From Bacteroidaceae bacterium (GTDB lineage: Bacteria; Bacteroidota; Bacteroidia; Bacteroidales; Bacteroidaceae): DNA of 64,000 nt. Shown in pieces: positions 41,456-49,583 of this stretch (its first letter is position 1; each line of letters starts with the position of its first letter). Where the stretch lies: contig JAGCPY010000054.1 in the NCBI GenBank assembly GCA_017965425.1, positions 1 through 64,000 of the forward strand. The letters are read 5' to 3'. The notes under the pieces are model-generated. The model did not search any database. It had not been told where the DNA came from and was given only the letters and a program-made list of their open reading frames with translations. The translations under genes and the position numbers were made by a program.

Positions 41456-41650
41456 CGCCCTGAAAGGGCAGTGAGCAGTCAGCCCAGGGCAGCGCCCTGG
41501 GTACAATGGTTCACGGTATGCTCGCCCTGTAAGGGCAAAAGCATTATGATTACGATATGCTTTTGCCCCTTTAGGGCGACTATAAATGCGTCGTTCAATA
41601 CCCAGGGCGCAGCCCTGGGCTAACTGCTTGCTGCCCCGTTGGGGCGCTTC
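41456..41650. repeat. Large palindrome of the dispersed repeat (copies B and B')
   Basis: Copy B (41456-41552) repeats the blocks of 4195-4276: GAGCAGTCAGCCC, GCGCCCTGGGT and CGCCCTGTAAGGGC. An inverted copy (41555-41650) carries GCCCCTTTAGGGCG, ACCCAGGGCGCAGCCCTGGG and CTAACTGCTTGCTGC. Together they form a near 200-bp inverted repeat centred near 41554. Confidence 0.75.
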
Positions 41651-41763
41651 GTTGCTGCTTGCTTCCTGAACTGACTGTTTGCTGCCCTGGGCTGACTGCT
41701 TGCTGCCCCGTTGGGGCGCTTTGTTGCTGCTTGCTTCCTGAGCTGACTGTTTGCAGCCCTGGG
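41620..41763. repeat. 72-bp tandem repeat, two copies
   Basis: Copy 1 is 41620-41691 and copy 2 is 41692-41763, differing at only a few positions. Each carries CTGCCCCGTTGGGGCGCTT (a hairpin) and GCTGCTTGCTTCCTGA. The reverse strand is open over this stretch but reads as a Gln/Ser repeat, which I take to be non-coding. Confidence 0.8.
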
Positions 41764-41850
41764 CTTCCTACTTGCTGCATAGTGTTTTCGGGAAGATTTG
41801 TCTCAATCTCTCACCTTTTGGTGTAAGGGCTTGAATAATAGATGTTTGTT

Positions 41851-41932
41851 GGTGAGGGATAGGTGAGGGATAGGTGAGGGATAGGTGAGGGATGGTGAGG
41901 ATTCCTCACTATCCCTCACCTATTCCTCACCA
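41851..41932. repeat. Tandem GGTGAGGGATA repeats with inverted partner
   Basis: Four direct copies of an 11-12-bp unit (41851-41894), then CCTCACTATCCCTCACCTAT and CCTCACC, which can fold back on them. The same GGTGAGGGA core recurs at 41978 and in the perfect dyad at 52935-53009. Confidence 0.8.
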
Positions 41933-41977
41933 AAGTCTCACCCGTAAGTGGATCGCTTTCAATGTAAAATGTCAAAA

Positions 41978-42149
41978 GGTGAGGGATTGAGGCTTTTTCG
42001 TGGAAAAAGCAATGGAAGGAGGGTGGAGGAGGACGATCACCTGCACGCAGAGCGGGAGGAACGACCTCCGAACGAGGAAGGTGTACACGTTCCGACGTGA
42101 AGGTGTGCACCTTCCAGCAAGAACGTTAGCATCTTTTAGGTTCTTGAAT
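41978..42149. repeat. Composite repeat with 22-nt-period array 4
   Basis: Starts with GGTGAGGGATTGAGGCTTTT (41978-41997), then TGGAAAAAGCAATGGAAGGA. It ends in 22-nt units starting at 42078 (AAGGTGTACACGTTCC), 42100 (AAGGTGTGCACCTTCC) and 42122 (AACGTTAGCATCTTTT). The same order of parts is found at 52990-53166. Confidence 0.8.
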
Positions 42150-42200
42150 CATACGCGCACGCGACGAGAACATGTCAATTATTGAAGTATCGTAGGTGTT

Positions 42201-42530
42201 AATGACCACGAATTACACGAATTTCACGAATTATTTCACGTCCTCATGAATGCTATATTAGAACGAATTACACGAATTACAGGGCGAAGCGCTTCGCAGG
42301 CTTCGAATGCCAAACAATCTTTGCGCGCAGGCTTCGAATGCCAAACATTCTTTGCGCACAGGCTTTGAATGCCAACACTACTCTCTTGGTGCACTGGTTT
42401 CGAATGCCAGCGTTGCACTAGCGTTGCACCCGGCACCTGCGAAGCGTGCCGCACTAATTTGTGAAATTCGATAAAATATTGGATGTAAGAGGAAAAGGAA
42501 TTTGTGAAATTCGTGTAATTCGTGGTCATT
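42201..42530. mobile_element. 330-bp element with 32-bp terminal inverted repeats (MITE-like)
   Basis: AATGACCACGAATTACACGA and 12 further bases at the left end (42201-42232) are matched in reverse complement at the right end (42499-42530), with one mismatch in 32. The interior holds a 31-bp tandem repeat (units starting at 42298, 42329 and 42360, AGGCTTCGAATGCCAAACA). There is no open frame for a transposase. I did not find a clear target-site duplication, so mobility is inferred. Confidence 0.6.
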
Positions 42531-42558
42531 GAAGTTTCACCTAATAATATCTATCACG

Positions 42559-42608
42559 ATGGTGTGCTTGTTCCGCGAAGAATGTTTTCATCTTTCAGGC
42601 TCTTGATG
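42559..42608. repeat. Second, partial copy of the array 4 end
   Basis: ATGGTGTGCTTGTTCC (from 42559) and AATGTTTTCATCTTTCAGGC (from 42581) are 22 nt apart and match the last two units of array 4, including the shared tail TCTTGA. The two copies flank the 330-bp element. Confidence 0.65.
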
Positions 42609-42636
42609 AACAATCGTGGTACCGTACATCACCCGT

Positions 42637-43305
42637 CTATTTGCCCGATGCAGGTGGGGCGGTCGTCGTGAGTCGGATGATGGCGCTTGTGATTAGAAGT
42701 TGTGAGGCGAAGTAGGTGGGCATCATCAGGGCGTAGAGGGTGCCGTCGTGGAGGAAGCGTTTCTGGGCTATGAGCAGATCGGAGAAGAGGAGGCTTGCGA
42801 TGCCTGCGATGAAGAGAAAGCGTGAGGGTGGGTCGGTGAGTTGCAGGCCAGCAGCTGCTGACAATGACAGGCAGGAGACGAGGATATAGGCGAGGACGGC
42901 GTAGCGTGTGAGGTCGTCGGCGATGGCGGGACGGAGGAAGATGATGAAGTAGGTGCCGAAAGTCAGGAGGAGAAGGACCAATAGCCATCGGCAGAGGCGA
43001 CCTTGTCTGAGGCAGTAAGTCAGGTAACCGAGGTGGGCCAGGAGGAAGAGACCGACACCGCTGACGAAGCCTGCAAAGCTGCCGCCCCAATGGCCAAGGA
43101 CATAGTCGCCGGCAAAGGAGAGTGCAAAGGCGGCAACAATCCACCACGAGTAGGCTATGCGTTGCCTTGCGATGCTGGCCGTGAGAACGATGGCCAGGCA
43201 GAGCAACGTGGTGGCTGAACGCAGAACGAAGCTGCCGGTGAGGAGATAGCCGACGAGGGTGGCCAGTGGCAACAGGAGTGGGAGGAAGGGACGGAGGCGG
43301 TTCAT
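42637..43305 (-). CDS. YhhN family membrane protein (lysoplasmalogenase-like)
   Basis: A 222-residue integral membrane protein with about eight helices. YhhN/TMEM86 features: FALSFAGDYVLGHWG (with the Asp), GVGLFLLAHLGYLTYCLRQG (with the His), FIAGIASLLFSDLLIAQKRF (with the second Asp), and MPTYFASQLLITSAIIRLTT. Characterised relatives hydrolyse the vinyl-ether bond of lysoplasmalogens, which fits an anaerobe with plasmalogen lipids. It lies alone between the repeat island and the aldolase gene. A short dyad related to the ends of the 330-bp element (43320-43385, CACGGATTACACGA and its partner) separates it from the aldolase gene. Confidence 0.75.
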   Translation of the reverse strand: MNRLRPFLPLLLPLATLVGYLLTGSFVLRSATTLLCLAIVLTASIARQRIAYSWWIVAAFALSFAGDYVLGHWGGSFAGFVSGVGLFLLAHLGYLTYCLRQGRLCRWLLVLLLLTFGTYFIIFLRPAIADDLTRYAVLAYILVSCLSLSAAAGLQLTDPPSRFLFIAGIASLLFSDLLIAQKRFLHDGTLYALMMPTYFASQLLITSAIIRLTTTAPPASGK

Positions 43306-43398
43306 CTGGCAGAAAGAAAATCACGGATTACACGACTTGCACAGCGTTGTGGTCGGCTGGTGCCATTCGCGTAATCCGTGAATCAGGGGAAGTAGGTC

Positions 43399-44397
43399 TT
43401 AGAGCTTGTCGTTGGAGCCGAGTACGTTCACAATCTTGTGGATGTACATCTTCTTCATGCTCTCGCGTGCGGGTTTGAGGTACTGGCGTGGATCGAAGTG
43501 GCTGGGATTCTCGGCCAGGTACTTGCGGATGGCGGCGGTCATGGCGAGACGGCTGTCGCTGTCGATGTTGATTTTGCAGACGGCGCTCTTGCTGGCTTCA
43601 CGCAGCTGCTCCTCGGGGATACCTACTGCATCGGGCAGCTTGCCGCCGAAGGCGTTGATGGTATCGACCTCGTCCTGTGGTACGGAGCTGGAGCCGTGGA
43701 GCACGATGGGGAAGCCGGGGATGCGCTTCTCGATCTCGTGGAGGATGTCGAAGGCAAGTGGAGGAGGAACGAGCTTGCCGGTCTTCGGGTCGCGTGTGCA
43801 CTGTTCGGGCGTGAACTTGTAAGCACCGTGACTGGTACCGATGGAGATGGCGAGGCTGTCGCATCCGCTGCGCTTGCTGAAGTCTTCGACCTCTTCGGGA
43901 CGGGTGTAGTGGCTCTGTTCGGCAACCACTTCGTCTTCGACGCCAGCGAGGACGCCAAGCTCGGCTTCCACGGTCACGTCGTGGGCGTGGGCGTATTCAA
44001 CGACCTTCTTGGTGATGGCGATGTTCTCCTCGTAGGGGAGAGCAGAGCCGTCGAACATGACGCTGGAGAAGCCGTTGTCGATGCACTCCTTGCAGATCTC
44101 GAAGCTGTCACCGTGGTCAAGGTGGAGGGCAATCTGCGGGTTGGGGCAGCCGAGTTCCTTGGCATACTCCACAGCACCCTGTGCCATGTAGCGGAGGATG
44201 GTGCCGTTGGCGTAGTTGCGAGCGCCCTTGCTGACCTGCATGATGACGGGAGACTTGGTCTCGACGGCAGCCTGCACGATGGCCTGCATCTGCTCCATAG
44301 TGTTGAAATTGAAGGCGGGGATGGCATAGCCACCAGCAACCGCTTTCTTGAACATTTCACGGGTGTTCACCAACCCGAGTTCTTTGTAACTTGTCAT
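43399..44397 (-). CDS. fbaA: Class II fructose-1,6-bisphosphate aldolase
   Basis: A 332-residue zinc-dependent aldolase that splits fructose-1,6-bisphosphate into dihydroxyacetone phosphate and glyceraldehyde-3-phosphate in glycolysis, and the reverse in gluconeogenesis. Motifs: YAIPAFNFNTMEQMQAIVQA, the zinc His pair region ALHLDHGDSFEICKECIDNG, FSSVMFDGSALPYEENI, VEAELGVLAGVEDEV, and the phosphate site VLHGSSSVPQDEVDTINAFG. The length fits the family. It appears to be a single-gene unit. The product is cytosolic and expected to be abundant. Confidence 0.95.
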   Translation of the reverse strand: MTSYKELGLVNTREMFKKAVAGGYAIPAFNFNTMEQMQAIVQAAVETKSPVIMQVSKGARNYANGTILRYMAQGAVEYAKELGCPNPQIALHLDHGDSFEICKECIDNGFSSVMFDGSALPYEENIAITKKVVEYAHAHDVTVEAELGVLAGVEDEVVAEQSHYTRPEEVEDFSKRSGCDSLAISIGTSHGAYKFTPEQCTRDPKTGKLVPPPLAFDILHEIEKRIPGFPIVLHGSSSVPQDEVDTINAFGGKLPDAVGIPEEQLREASKSAVCKINIDSDSRLAMTAAIRKYLAENPSHFDPRQYLKPARESMKKMYIHKIVNVLGSNDKL

Positions 44398-44468
44398 AAT
44401 TTGTTGTGGTTAAAAAAATGTTTTAGGGTTATTAAATAGGGTTGTTGTGGGGATGAGGCCGTTGAGCC

Positions 44469-45503
44469 TTAAAGATTCTTCAGGAAATAGGCGACGACGG
44501 GGAGGTGGTCGCTGAAGCCGTCGAGCCACACGCCGCTGGCATGTGTGCGTTTGGGATTGCCTTTGAACTTTCCGTTCTCTTGCATCAGATAGTCGCGGTA
44601 TTGCACCTCGGCGCGGTTGAAGGTGAGGGTGGAGTAGTCTTTCTTTTTCTGAACGTCAAGACAGTTGGGCGTCATGACAATCTGGTCGAAGAGGTTCCAT
44701 CGTCCATCGTACTTCAGCGTGCCGGTTCCACTGAGAAGGATATCCCACCAGGGGTTGAACAGTTGGTCGGGTTTGGCATCCTCCATCTTGCGGCGGGCAC
44801 CGAGCGACTTGGCCATTGACTTGTCCATCGGGTCGTCGTTCATGTCGCCCATGATGATGATTTTCATGGTTGGATTGGCGGCAAGAATGCTGTCCTTCTC
44901 GGTCCGCACTTGTTCTCCTGCCCACTCCCGCAGGGGTGAGCCTCCAAAGCGGCTTGGCCAGTGGCACACGATAACGGTGATGCTGTCGCCGGCCAGCGTA
45001 CCTTGAACGGTGAGGAAGCCACGCGTGGGTCGCTCGTTGACTCCTTCTTTCAGCACGTAGGGTTGGAGCCAAATTTTCGAGGGCGTGAAGAAACGAGGAT
45101 TGTAGAGCAGTCCGCAGTCAACGCCTCGACTATCAGGCCCTTCGATGTGACAGAACTGGAAGTTGCGGGCAGCCAGAGGAGTTTGTGCACAAAGGTCTGC
45201 TAGGCAATGGGCGTTCTCAACCTCGCTGACACCAATGATGGCACAGCCCGTCTTCAAGCGGTCGGTGCCCATGTCGGCCAGGGCGCGTGACATGTTTTTG
45301 AGCTTATGCTCATATTTGAGAGCTGTCCATTGGTTGGCTCCATCGGGCAAATATTCGTAGTCGTTCTTGCCCTCGTCGTGCTCGATGTCGAACAGGTTCT
45401 CCAGATTATAGAATCCGACGGCATACATGCCGATACGCTTCTCCTGAGCCGATGCTGTCAGGCTGCAGGTCATGAGAAGTAAAAAGAGGATGTTCTTTCT
45501 CAT
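44469..45503 (-). CDS. Secreted endonuclease/exonuclease/phosphatase family protein
   Basis: A 344-residue secreted protein with signal peptide MRKNILFLLLMTCSLTASAQ. The EEP metal-dependent hydrolase fold shows FYNLENLFDIEHDEGKNDYE, IIGVSEVENAHCLADL (metal Glu), GVDCGLLYNP, VIVCHWPSRFGG (catalytic His), IIIMGDMNDDPMD (Asp-x-Asn) and GFSDHLPVVAYF (Asp-His pair). All catalytic residues appear intact. Substrates of the fold include DNA, RNA and phospho-sugars. Its start overlaps the stop of the upstream NUC1 nuclease gene by four bases (ATGA), which fixes the start at 45503. It is the last gene of the five-gene operon; I infer that it trims nucleic-acid fragments. Confidence 0.85.
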   Translation of the reverse strand: MRKNILFLLLMTCSLTASAQEKRIGMYAVGFYNLENLFDIEHDEGKNDYEYLPDGANQWTALKYEHKLKNMSRALADMGTDRLKTGCAIIGVSEVENAHCLADLCAQTPLAARNFQFCHIEGPDSRGVDCGLLYNPRFFTPSKIWLQPYVLKEGVNERPTRGFLTVQGTLAGDSITVIVCHWPSRFGGSPLREWAGEQVRTEKDSILAANPTMKIIIMGDMNDDPMDKSMAKSLGARRKMEDAKPDQLFNPWWDILLSGTGTLKYDGRWNLFDQIVMTPNCLDVQKKKDYSTLTFNRAEVQYRDYLMQENGKFKGNPKRTHASGVWLDGFSDHLPVVAYFLKNL

Positions 45504-46426
45504 TTGTTCCAATCGTTGAAGTTGAAGGTTGCTTCTACTTGATTCTCGATATTGTCGGGTAGGTTGTGGAAGAAGTCAATGCCCGTGAGCGATTCGAGGC
45601 TATCGACGGAGAGTGCGTTCTTGGCAATCTCGGAACGGGGTGCAGGGTTCTCGTAGGTATAGCCATACCGCTTGTTCTCTACCCAGAAAGCAATACTGGT
45701 GTAGCTGCGGGACTTGACTCTCAGCAGCGCCATGAAGTAGTATTTGGGGATGGCCATCTGTCCGCTGCTGCGGTTGAGATAACCGCGAATATGTTCGGGC
45801 TTGTCGATGGCTCCGCCCTTGACCACATAGAGCGTGTCGGCAAAACTGACCATGCGTCCGCAATTGGATACGATATTCTCGAGAGTGATCCAATATCCTT
45901 GGTTCAGCGAGCTCTCCTGCGGACTGATGTTGCTCATGTAGAACGTCTGCTCATTGGCTTTTTCACTATAGAGCCGGTCATAGCTGGCGCAGAGGTGCCC
46001 GCGGTTGTAGGGGGATCCGAAGCCATAGCCTCCTACCCAGGCGGTGCTGGGTAGTTCTGGGTCGTCTGTGAAAGGTTCGTCACTGCGGTTGGTGGCTTTG
46101 ACGCGTGTGTCACCGTCAAAACGGAAAGCCACCCAGCGGGAGTGCCGCTTTTGCAGGTCGAAGTCCACACAGTAGTTCATGACATTGCGTCCGCCTTCTT
46201 TTGTGGAATGATAGATGAACTTGTTTCCAGGCTTCAAAGCCGGCACCTCGATTCTGGCGGCAATGATCTTTTCGTCGGGTTCAAGTCCATTGCCTTGTTG
46301 CGATGGCTGTTGGCCGTTGGGCAGCAGGTTGGGGCCGTCGCCATCATCGCTGCCGCAGGCCGTGACCATCGTGAGGACGGTCACAGCCAGCAGGGCAGGA
46401 TAGATGTTGTGGAAGCGGCGGAACAT
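45500..46426 (-). CDS. DNA/RNA non-specific endonuclease (NUC1), lipoprotein
   Basis: A 308-residue lipoprotein nuclease. The signal ends VLTMVTACG with lipobox Cys24, so it would be anchored to the outer membrane. The NUC1 domain (about 75-285) has the catalytic motif GSPYNRGHLC (Arg142, His144; the first position is Asn where Serratia-type enzymes have Asp), the metal-binding region MSNISPQESSLNQGYWITLE with its Asn, and later GYLNRSSGQMAIPKYYFMAL. Family members degrade single- and double-stranded DNA and RNA. It follows the DUF6359 gene by 13 bp and overlaps the EEP gene by 4 bp. Confidence 0.9.
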   Translation of the reverse strand: MFRRFHNIYPALLAVTVLTMVTACGSDDGDGPNLLPNGQQPSQQGNGLEPDEKIIAARIEVPALKPGNKFIYHSTKEGGRNVMNYCVDFDLQKRHSRWVAFRFDGDTRVKATNRSDEPFTDDPELPSTAWVGGYGFGSPYNRGHLCASYDRLYSEKANEQTFYMSNISPQESSLNQGYWITLENIVSNCGRMVSFADTLYVVKGGAIDKPEHIRGYLNRSSGQMAIPKYYFMALLRVKSRSYTSIAFWVENKRYGYTYENPAPRSEIAKNALSVDSLESLTGIDFFHNLPDNIENQVEATFNFNDWNK

Positions 46427-46439
46427 GTTGGCAGGACTA

Positions 46440-48647
46440 TTATTCGGCAGTTTCGAGTGTGACGATAATCTCTGTCGCGCGCACCTGTGCAGCAGAGGCT
46501 GTGAACTCTACAGACTTGGCCGAGCCAGTCCACATGCCCACATTGCCTTCATAGCTGTAGCCTTCTTGGGCATCGAAGCAGCCAGGACCGTACTGTTCTG
46601 TGTCAGCGGCAGAGCATACGAACTTCACGCTCACGATGTTGGCAGAGGAGGATGTGATGGCCATCGTTGCACCCTTGGCGGTACGATACTGAGGCGCGGC
46701 CAACGCTCCTTTGGATACGGAGATGGTGATGCCGTTCTTGGTCATCTGGTCGGAGCCACTGCCTGCATTGGTCTGTGTGCCCAGATCGGTGCCAGCTGTG
46801 AAGGTAATAACACCATCCTCTGGAGCCACTTGTGGTTCTTCGGGATCGTCACCGGGGGTGGTGTTGCTCACCAACGAATAGAGATAGGCTTCGCCAGCTG
46901 AAGTTTCGGGTTTGTTGCCTGAGTAGTTAGTCAGCTTGCCGCAGACGACCACTTCGTCACCCTGCTGCAAGAGAGTTCCTTCGGTGTATTTCTCGTTGTT
47001 CAGATAGAGAGCACGGTAAACGAGGAACTGGCCGTTGGCGGTGCCGTCGTCAGAGATGTAGAAGGTGGCATTGCCGTATTTCGTTCCATACTGCTCGGTG
47101 ATGGAAACCACCTTGCCCTTGATGTAAACGACTTCGCTCTTTTCATCAGCAGCCAGAGCGCTGGCAACCGCATTGGCAGCCACACTGTTGAAAGGATTCT
47201 CGAGTGAACCGTCGCCTTTGCTTTCGCCCGTCGGGCCGGGTTGAGGTGTGGGAGTTTCGCCATTGCCGTTGAGGCTGACGATCTTACTGCCGGTGTTCAC
47301 CTCTGGTGTATTGCCTTTGAAGTTGACGAGTTTGCCGAGGATGACGACTTCATCTCCGACCTTGATTTCGTCTGCAGACTTGAACTTGTCGCCGTTCAGG
47401 CTGTAGCCACGATAAACCAAAAGCTGGTTGGCGGTTGTGCCGTCGTCGGAGATGTAGTATTCGGCATTGCCGTATTGGCCTGTATCAACGCTCTTGATCT
47501 GTGAAATCTTACCTTTAATATATACCTCCTCTGTTGGTGCATCGGCAGCCAGCGCGCTGGTGACTTCGATTGCCTTGGCGACGTTGTATGGGTCGGCTTG
47601 CGTGCCGGAGCCTTTAGGTTCACCGGGAGTGGGCTGTTCGCCATTACCGCCTTTGCCATTGAGTTGGTAAATCTTGCTTCCGGTAGTAACCTCGGGCGTG
47701 TTGCCGCGGAAATTCACGACCTTGCCGACAATGACGACGTTGTCTCCAACTTTGATTTCGTCCTCAGACTTGAACTTGTCGCCGTTCAGGCTGTAGCCGC
47801 GATAGACCAGTAGCTGGTTGGCGGTTGTGCCGTCGTCGGAGATGTAGTATTCGGCATTGCCGTATTGGCCTGTGTCAATGCTCTTGATTTCTGAAATCTT
47901 ACCCTTGATGTAGATTTCCGGACTGTTGACGTCTGCGCCCAGTGACTGAATGAGGCTGAGTGCGGCAGCCACGTTGTAAGGATCGGCAGCCGTTCCGGCA
48001 CCTTCGCCTTCCGTGGGTTTGGGCGTTTCACCATTGCCGTTTTCGCCCTCGCTGGCCTTGCCCTTCTCCACCATGAGATTCTTAACTTCCCAGGTGCTGG
48101 AATTGGAAGAGCCACAGTTGTAGTAGAAAGCGATGACGATTTTCTTACCGAGGAATTCTGCGGGGATGTTCACGTCGGCTTTGGCAAACGTGTCCCAGTC
48201 CGACCCTTCAACCAACGTGACAGGCAGTTCTGCCCATGTGGCGGTCTTCGCGTCGCCGGCATAATCTGTGGAAATCAACACGCGTTGGTCTTGCTGATTC
48301 TTCAGGTAGCGAAGGATGTACTCGAAACAGATGTGGGCAGCTTCCACTTCGGTGAGGTCGAGTTCCGGAGATACCAGATAGTAAGTTCCTGCTGTAGTAA
48401 CTTTTGTACTGTTGTCGTAGCCGGAAGCTTTGGCTGTCTTGTAGTCAATGATCCAGGCACCGTCACCGGATGTCGTCTGGCTGGTGAATTTGCCGAGCGA
48501 AGTGGCGAAACTCTCGTTGAGCAGCACGTCGCTGTTCGTGTTGCCGCTGGTGCTCGTGTTGACGGTGTAGGGGGCGGGAACGTCCTCACACGCGGTGAAG
48601 GCCAGGCCTGCTACAGCCAGCATCAAAAGATAGAAGAACTTTTTCAT
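46440..48647 (-). CDS. Choice-of-anchor plus DUF6359 OB-fold repeat lipoprotein
   Basis: A 735-residue surface lipoprotein (MKKFFYLLMLAVAGLAFTAC, lipidated Cys20). Residues about 40-190 form a jelly-roll adhesion-type domain (LNESFATSLGKFTSQTTSGD, YYLVSPELDL). Three DUF6359 modules follow (about 215-340, 345-470, 475-600), each with DPYNVAxAL or NPFNSVA, YIKGKISxIK, YGNAEYYISDDGT, LVYRGYSLN and VxxVGKxVNFxGNTPE. A C-terminal beta domain ends the protein. Modules 1 and 2 are almost identical, so they arose by a recent duplication. The operon partners are a TonB receptor and two nucleases. Binding of extracellular nucleic acid is the likely role, by analogy with OB folds and by context. Confidence 0.82.
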   Translation of the reverse strand: MKKFFYLLMLAVAGLAFTACEDVPAPYTVNTSTSGNTNSDVLLNESFATSLGKFTSQTTSGDGAWIIDYKTAKASGYDNSTKVTTAGTYYLVSPELDLTEVEAAHICFEYILRYLKNQQDQRVLISTDYAGDAKTATWAELPVTLVEGSDWDTFAKADVNIPAEFLGKKIVIAFYYNCGSSNSSTWEVKNLMVEKGKASEGENGNGETPKPTEGEGAGTAADPYNVAAALSLIQSLGADVNSPEIYIKGKISEIKSIDTGQYGNAEYYISDDGTTANQLLVYRGYSLNGDKFKSEDEIKVGDNVVIVGKVVNFRGNTPEVTTGSKIYQLNGKGGNGEQPTPGEPKGSGTQADPYNVAKAIEVTSALAADAPTEEVYIKGKISQIKSVDTGQYGNAEYYISDDGTTANQLLVYRGYSLNGDKFKSADEIKVGDEVVILGKLVNFKGNTPEVNTGSKIVSLNGNGETPTPQPGPTGESKGDGSLENPFNSVAANAVASALAADEKSEVVYIKGKVVSITEQYGTKYGNATFYISDDGTANGQFLVYRALYLNNEKYTEGTLLQQGDEVVVCGKLTNYSGNKPETSAGEAYLYSLVSNTTPGDDPEEPQVAPEDGVITFTAGTDLGTQTNAGSGSDQMTKNGITISVSKGALAAPQYRTAKGATMAITSSSANIVSVKFVCSAADTEQYGPGCFDAQEGYSYEGNVGMWTGSAKSVEFTASAAQVRATEIIVTLETAE

Positions 48648-48691
48648 AAATGTATTTCGTTTTATTGTTAGCCGTTAATAAAGGTGTTGTT

Positions 48692-49582
48692 TTATTCGAG
48701 GACTTCGAGGTCTTTCAGGTCACGCATCGTGATTTGCCAGTCAGAGTTGTAGTAGCTGAGGACGCCCGTGATTCGCACTTTGCCGGTGGGCATAATGGCA
48801 TACGAAACTTCGTTGCGGGTAGAAGTGCGCACTTGAACCGTCGTTGAACCTACTTTCATGTCCCTGTTCACGCCGTAGCCGTCGTCGTGTAGCTCGTATG
48901 GGGCGAAGATGGCCTTTCCGTCGGCATCTGTAAGCGTTCCTTCAATGGAAGCCAAAGCAGGCACTGACAAGAAGTTGCGTGCATTGCTCTTGAGCCAGTT
49001 CTCGTCCACGATGATGGGCGTAAGATATGGTTCGATGGATGATGGCTTGGGGATGATTTCAATGTGGGTTCGGCAAAGCTCAAAAAGCATCGGACCAAGT
49101 CGCAGGTTGCCGGCACTGGTATAATAGGGCTGACCTACCTTGGGAACACAGCTGTAGTTGCCCACGTAAAGACCTTTGACATTGACCTTCAGGGCAGTGC
49201 CAAGCGGGAAGTAGGGGCAGAGGTGCGTGTTCTTGATACCCAGTTGAATGAACTCGTCGTGTCCGTTGGAACGAATGTCGCGGAGTACCAGAGTCTGGTA
49301 GAGGTTGCCGGAAACGTCGTTGGCCACCACAACTCCGCGGAATACGAGGTTGGTGTCAACCAACTGGTGAGCGTTCCTTTGCTTCTCCGAATCCATGACA
49401 CTTCGGTAGTCCAGCTTGAGATTGTTAATGGTAGAATTGATGTCACCGACGGACTCCTGGCTGGTGACATGGTTGTCGTCCACGACGGGTGGCTCTGCCA
49501 CGTCATCCATACAGGCAGTGAAGGTGCAGGCGGCAAAGAAGGCTGCCGCTATCGTCAAATATTGTTTCATAACTGTATTCAT
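48692..49582 (-). CDS. DUF5689 domain lipoprotein
   Basis: A 296-residue lipoprotein (signal ending FTACMDD, Cys24) of the DUF5689 family, which is restricted to Bacteroidetes. Features: VFRGVVVANDVSGNLYQTLV and RDIRSNGHDEFIQLGIKNTH, an OB-fold-like beta barrel, then ALKVNVKGLYVGNYSCVPKV, and a second part with IMPTGKVRITGVLSYYNSDW. Its place directly after a TonB-dependent receptor gene (one base between stop and start) is that of SusD-like or accessory surface lipoproteins, though it is not SusD. I infer that it helps to capture the receptor's ligand. An alternative start is Met5 (49570). Confidence 0.82.
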   Translation of the reverse strand: MNTVMKQYLTIAAAFFAACTFTACMDDVAEPPVVDDNHVTSQESVGDINSTINNLKLDYRSVMDSEKQRNAHQLVDTNLVFRGVVVANDVSGNLYQTLVLRDIRSNGHDEFIQLGIKNTHLCPYFPLGTALKVNVKGLYVGNYSCVPKVGQPYYTSAGNLRLGPMLFELCRTHIEIIPKPSSIEPYLTPIIVDENWLKSNARNFLSVPALASIEGTLTDADGKAIFAPYELHDDGYGVNRDMKVGSTTVQVRTSTRNEVSYAIMPTGKVRITGVLSYYNSDWQITMRDLKDLEVLE

Positions 49583-49583
49583 A

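Noticed and set aside
41595..41780. Minus-strand open frame rich in Gln and Ser over the tandem repeats
   Set aside because: It is produced by the 72-bp tandem and a palindrome, has no promoter, and shows no family resemblance.
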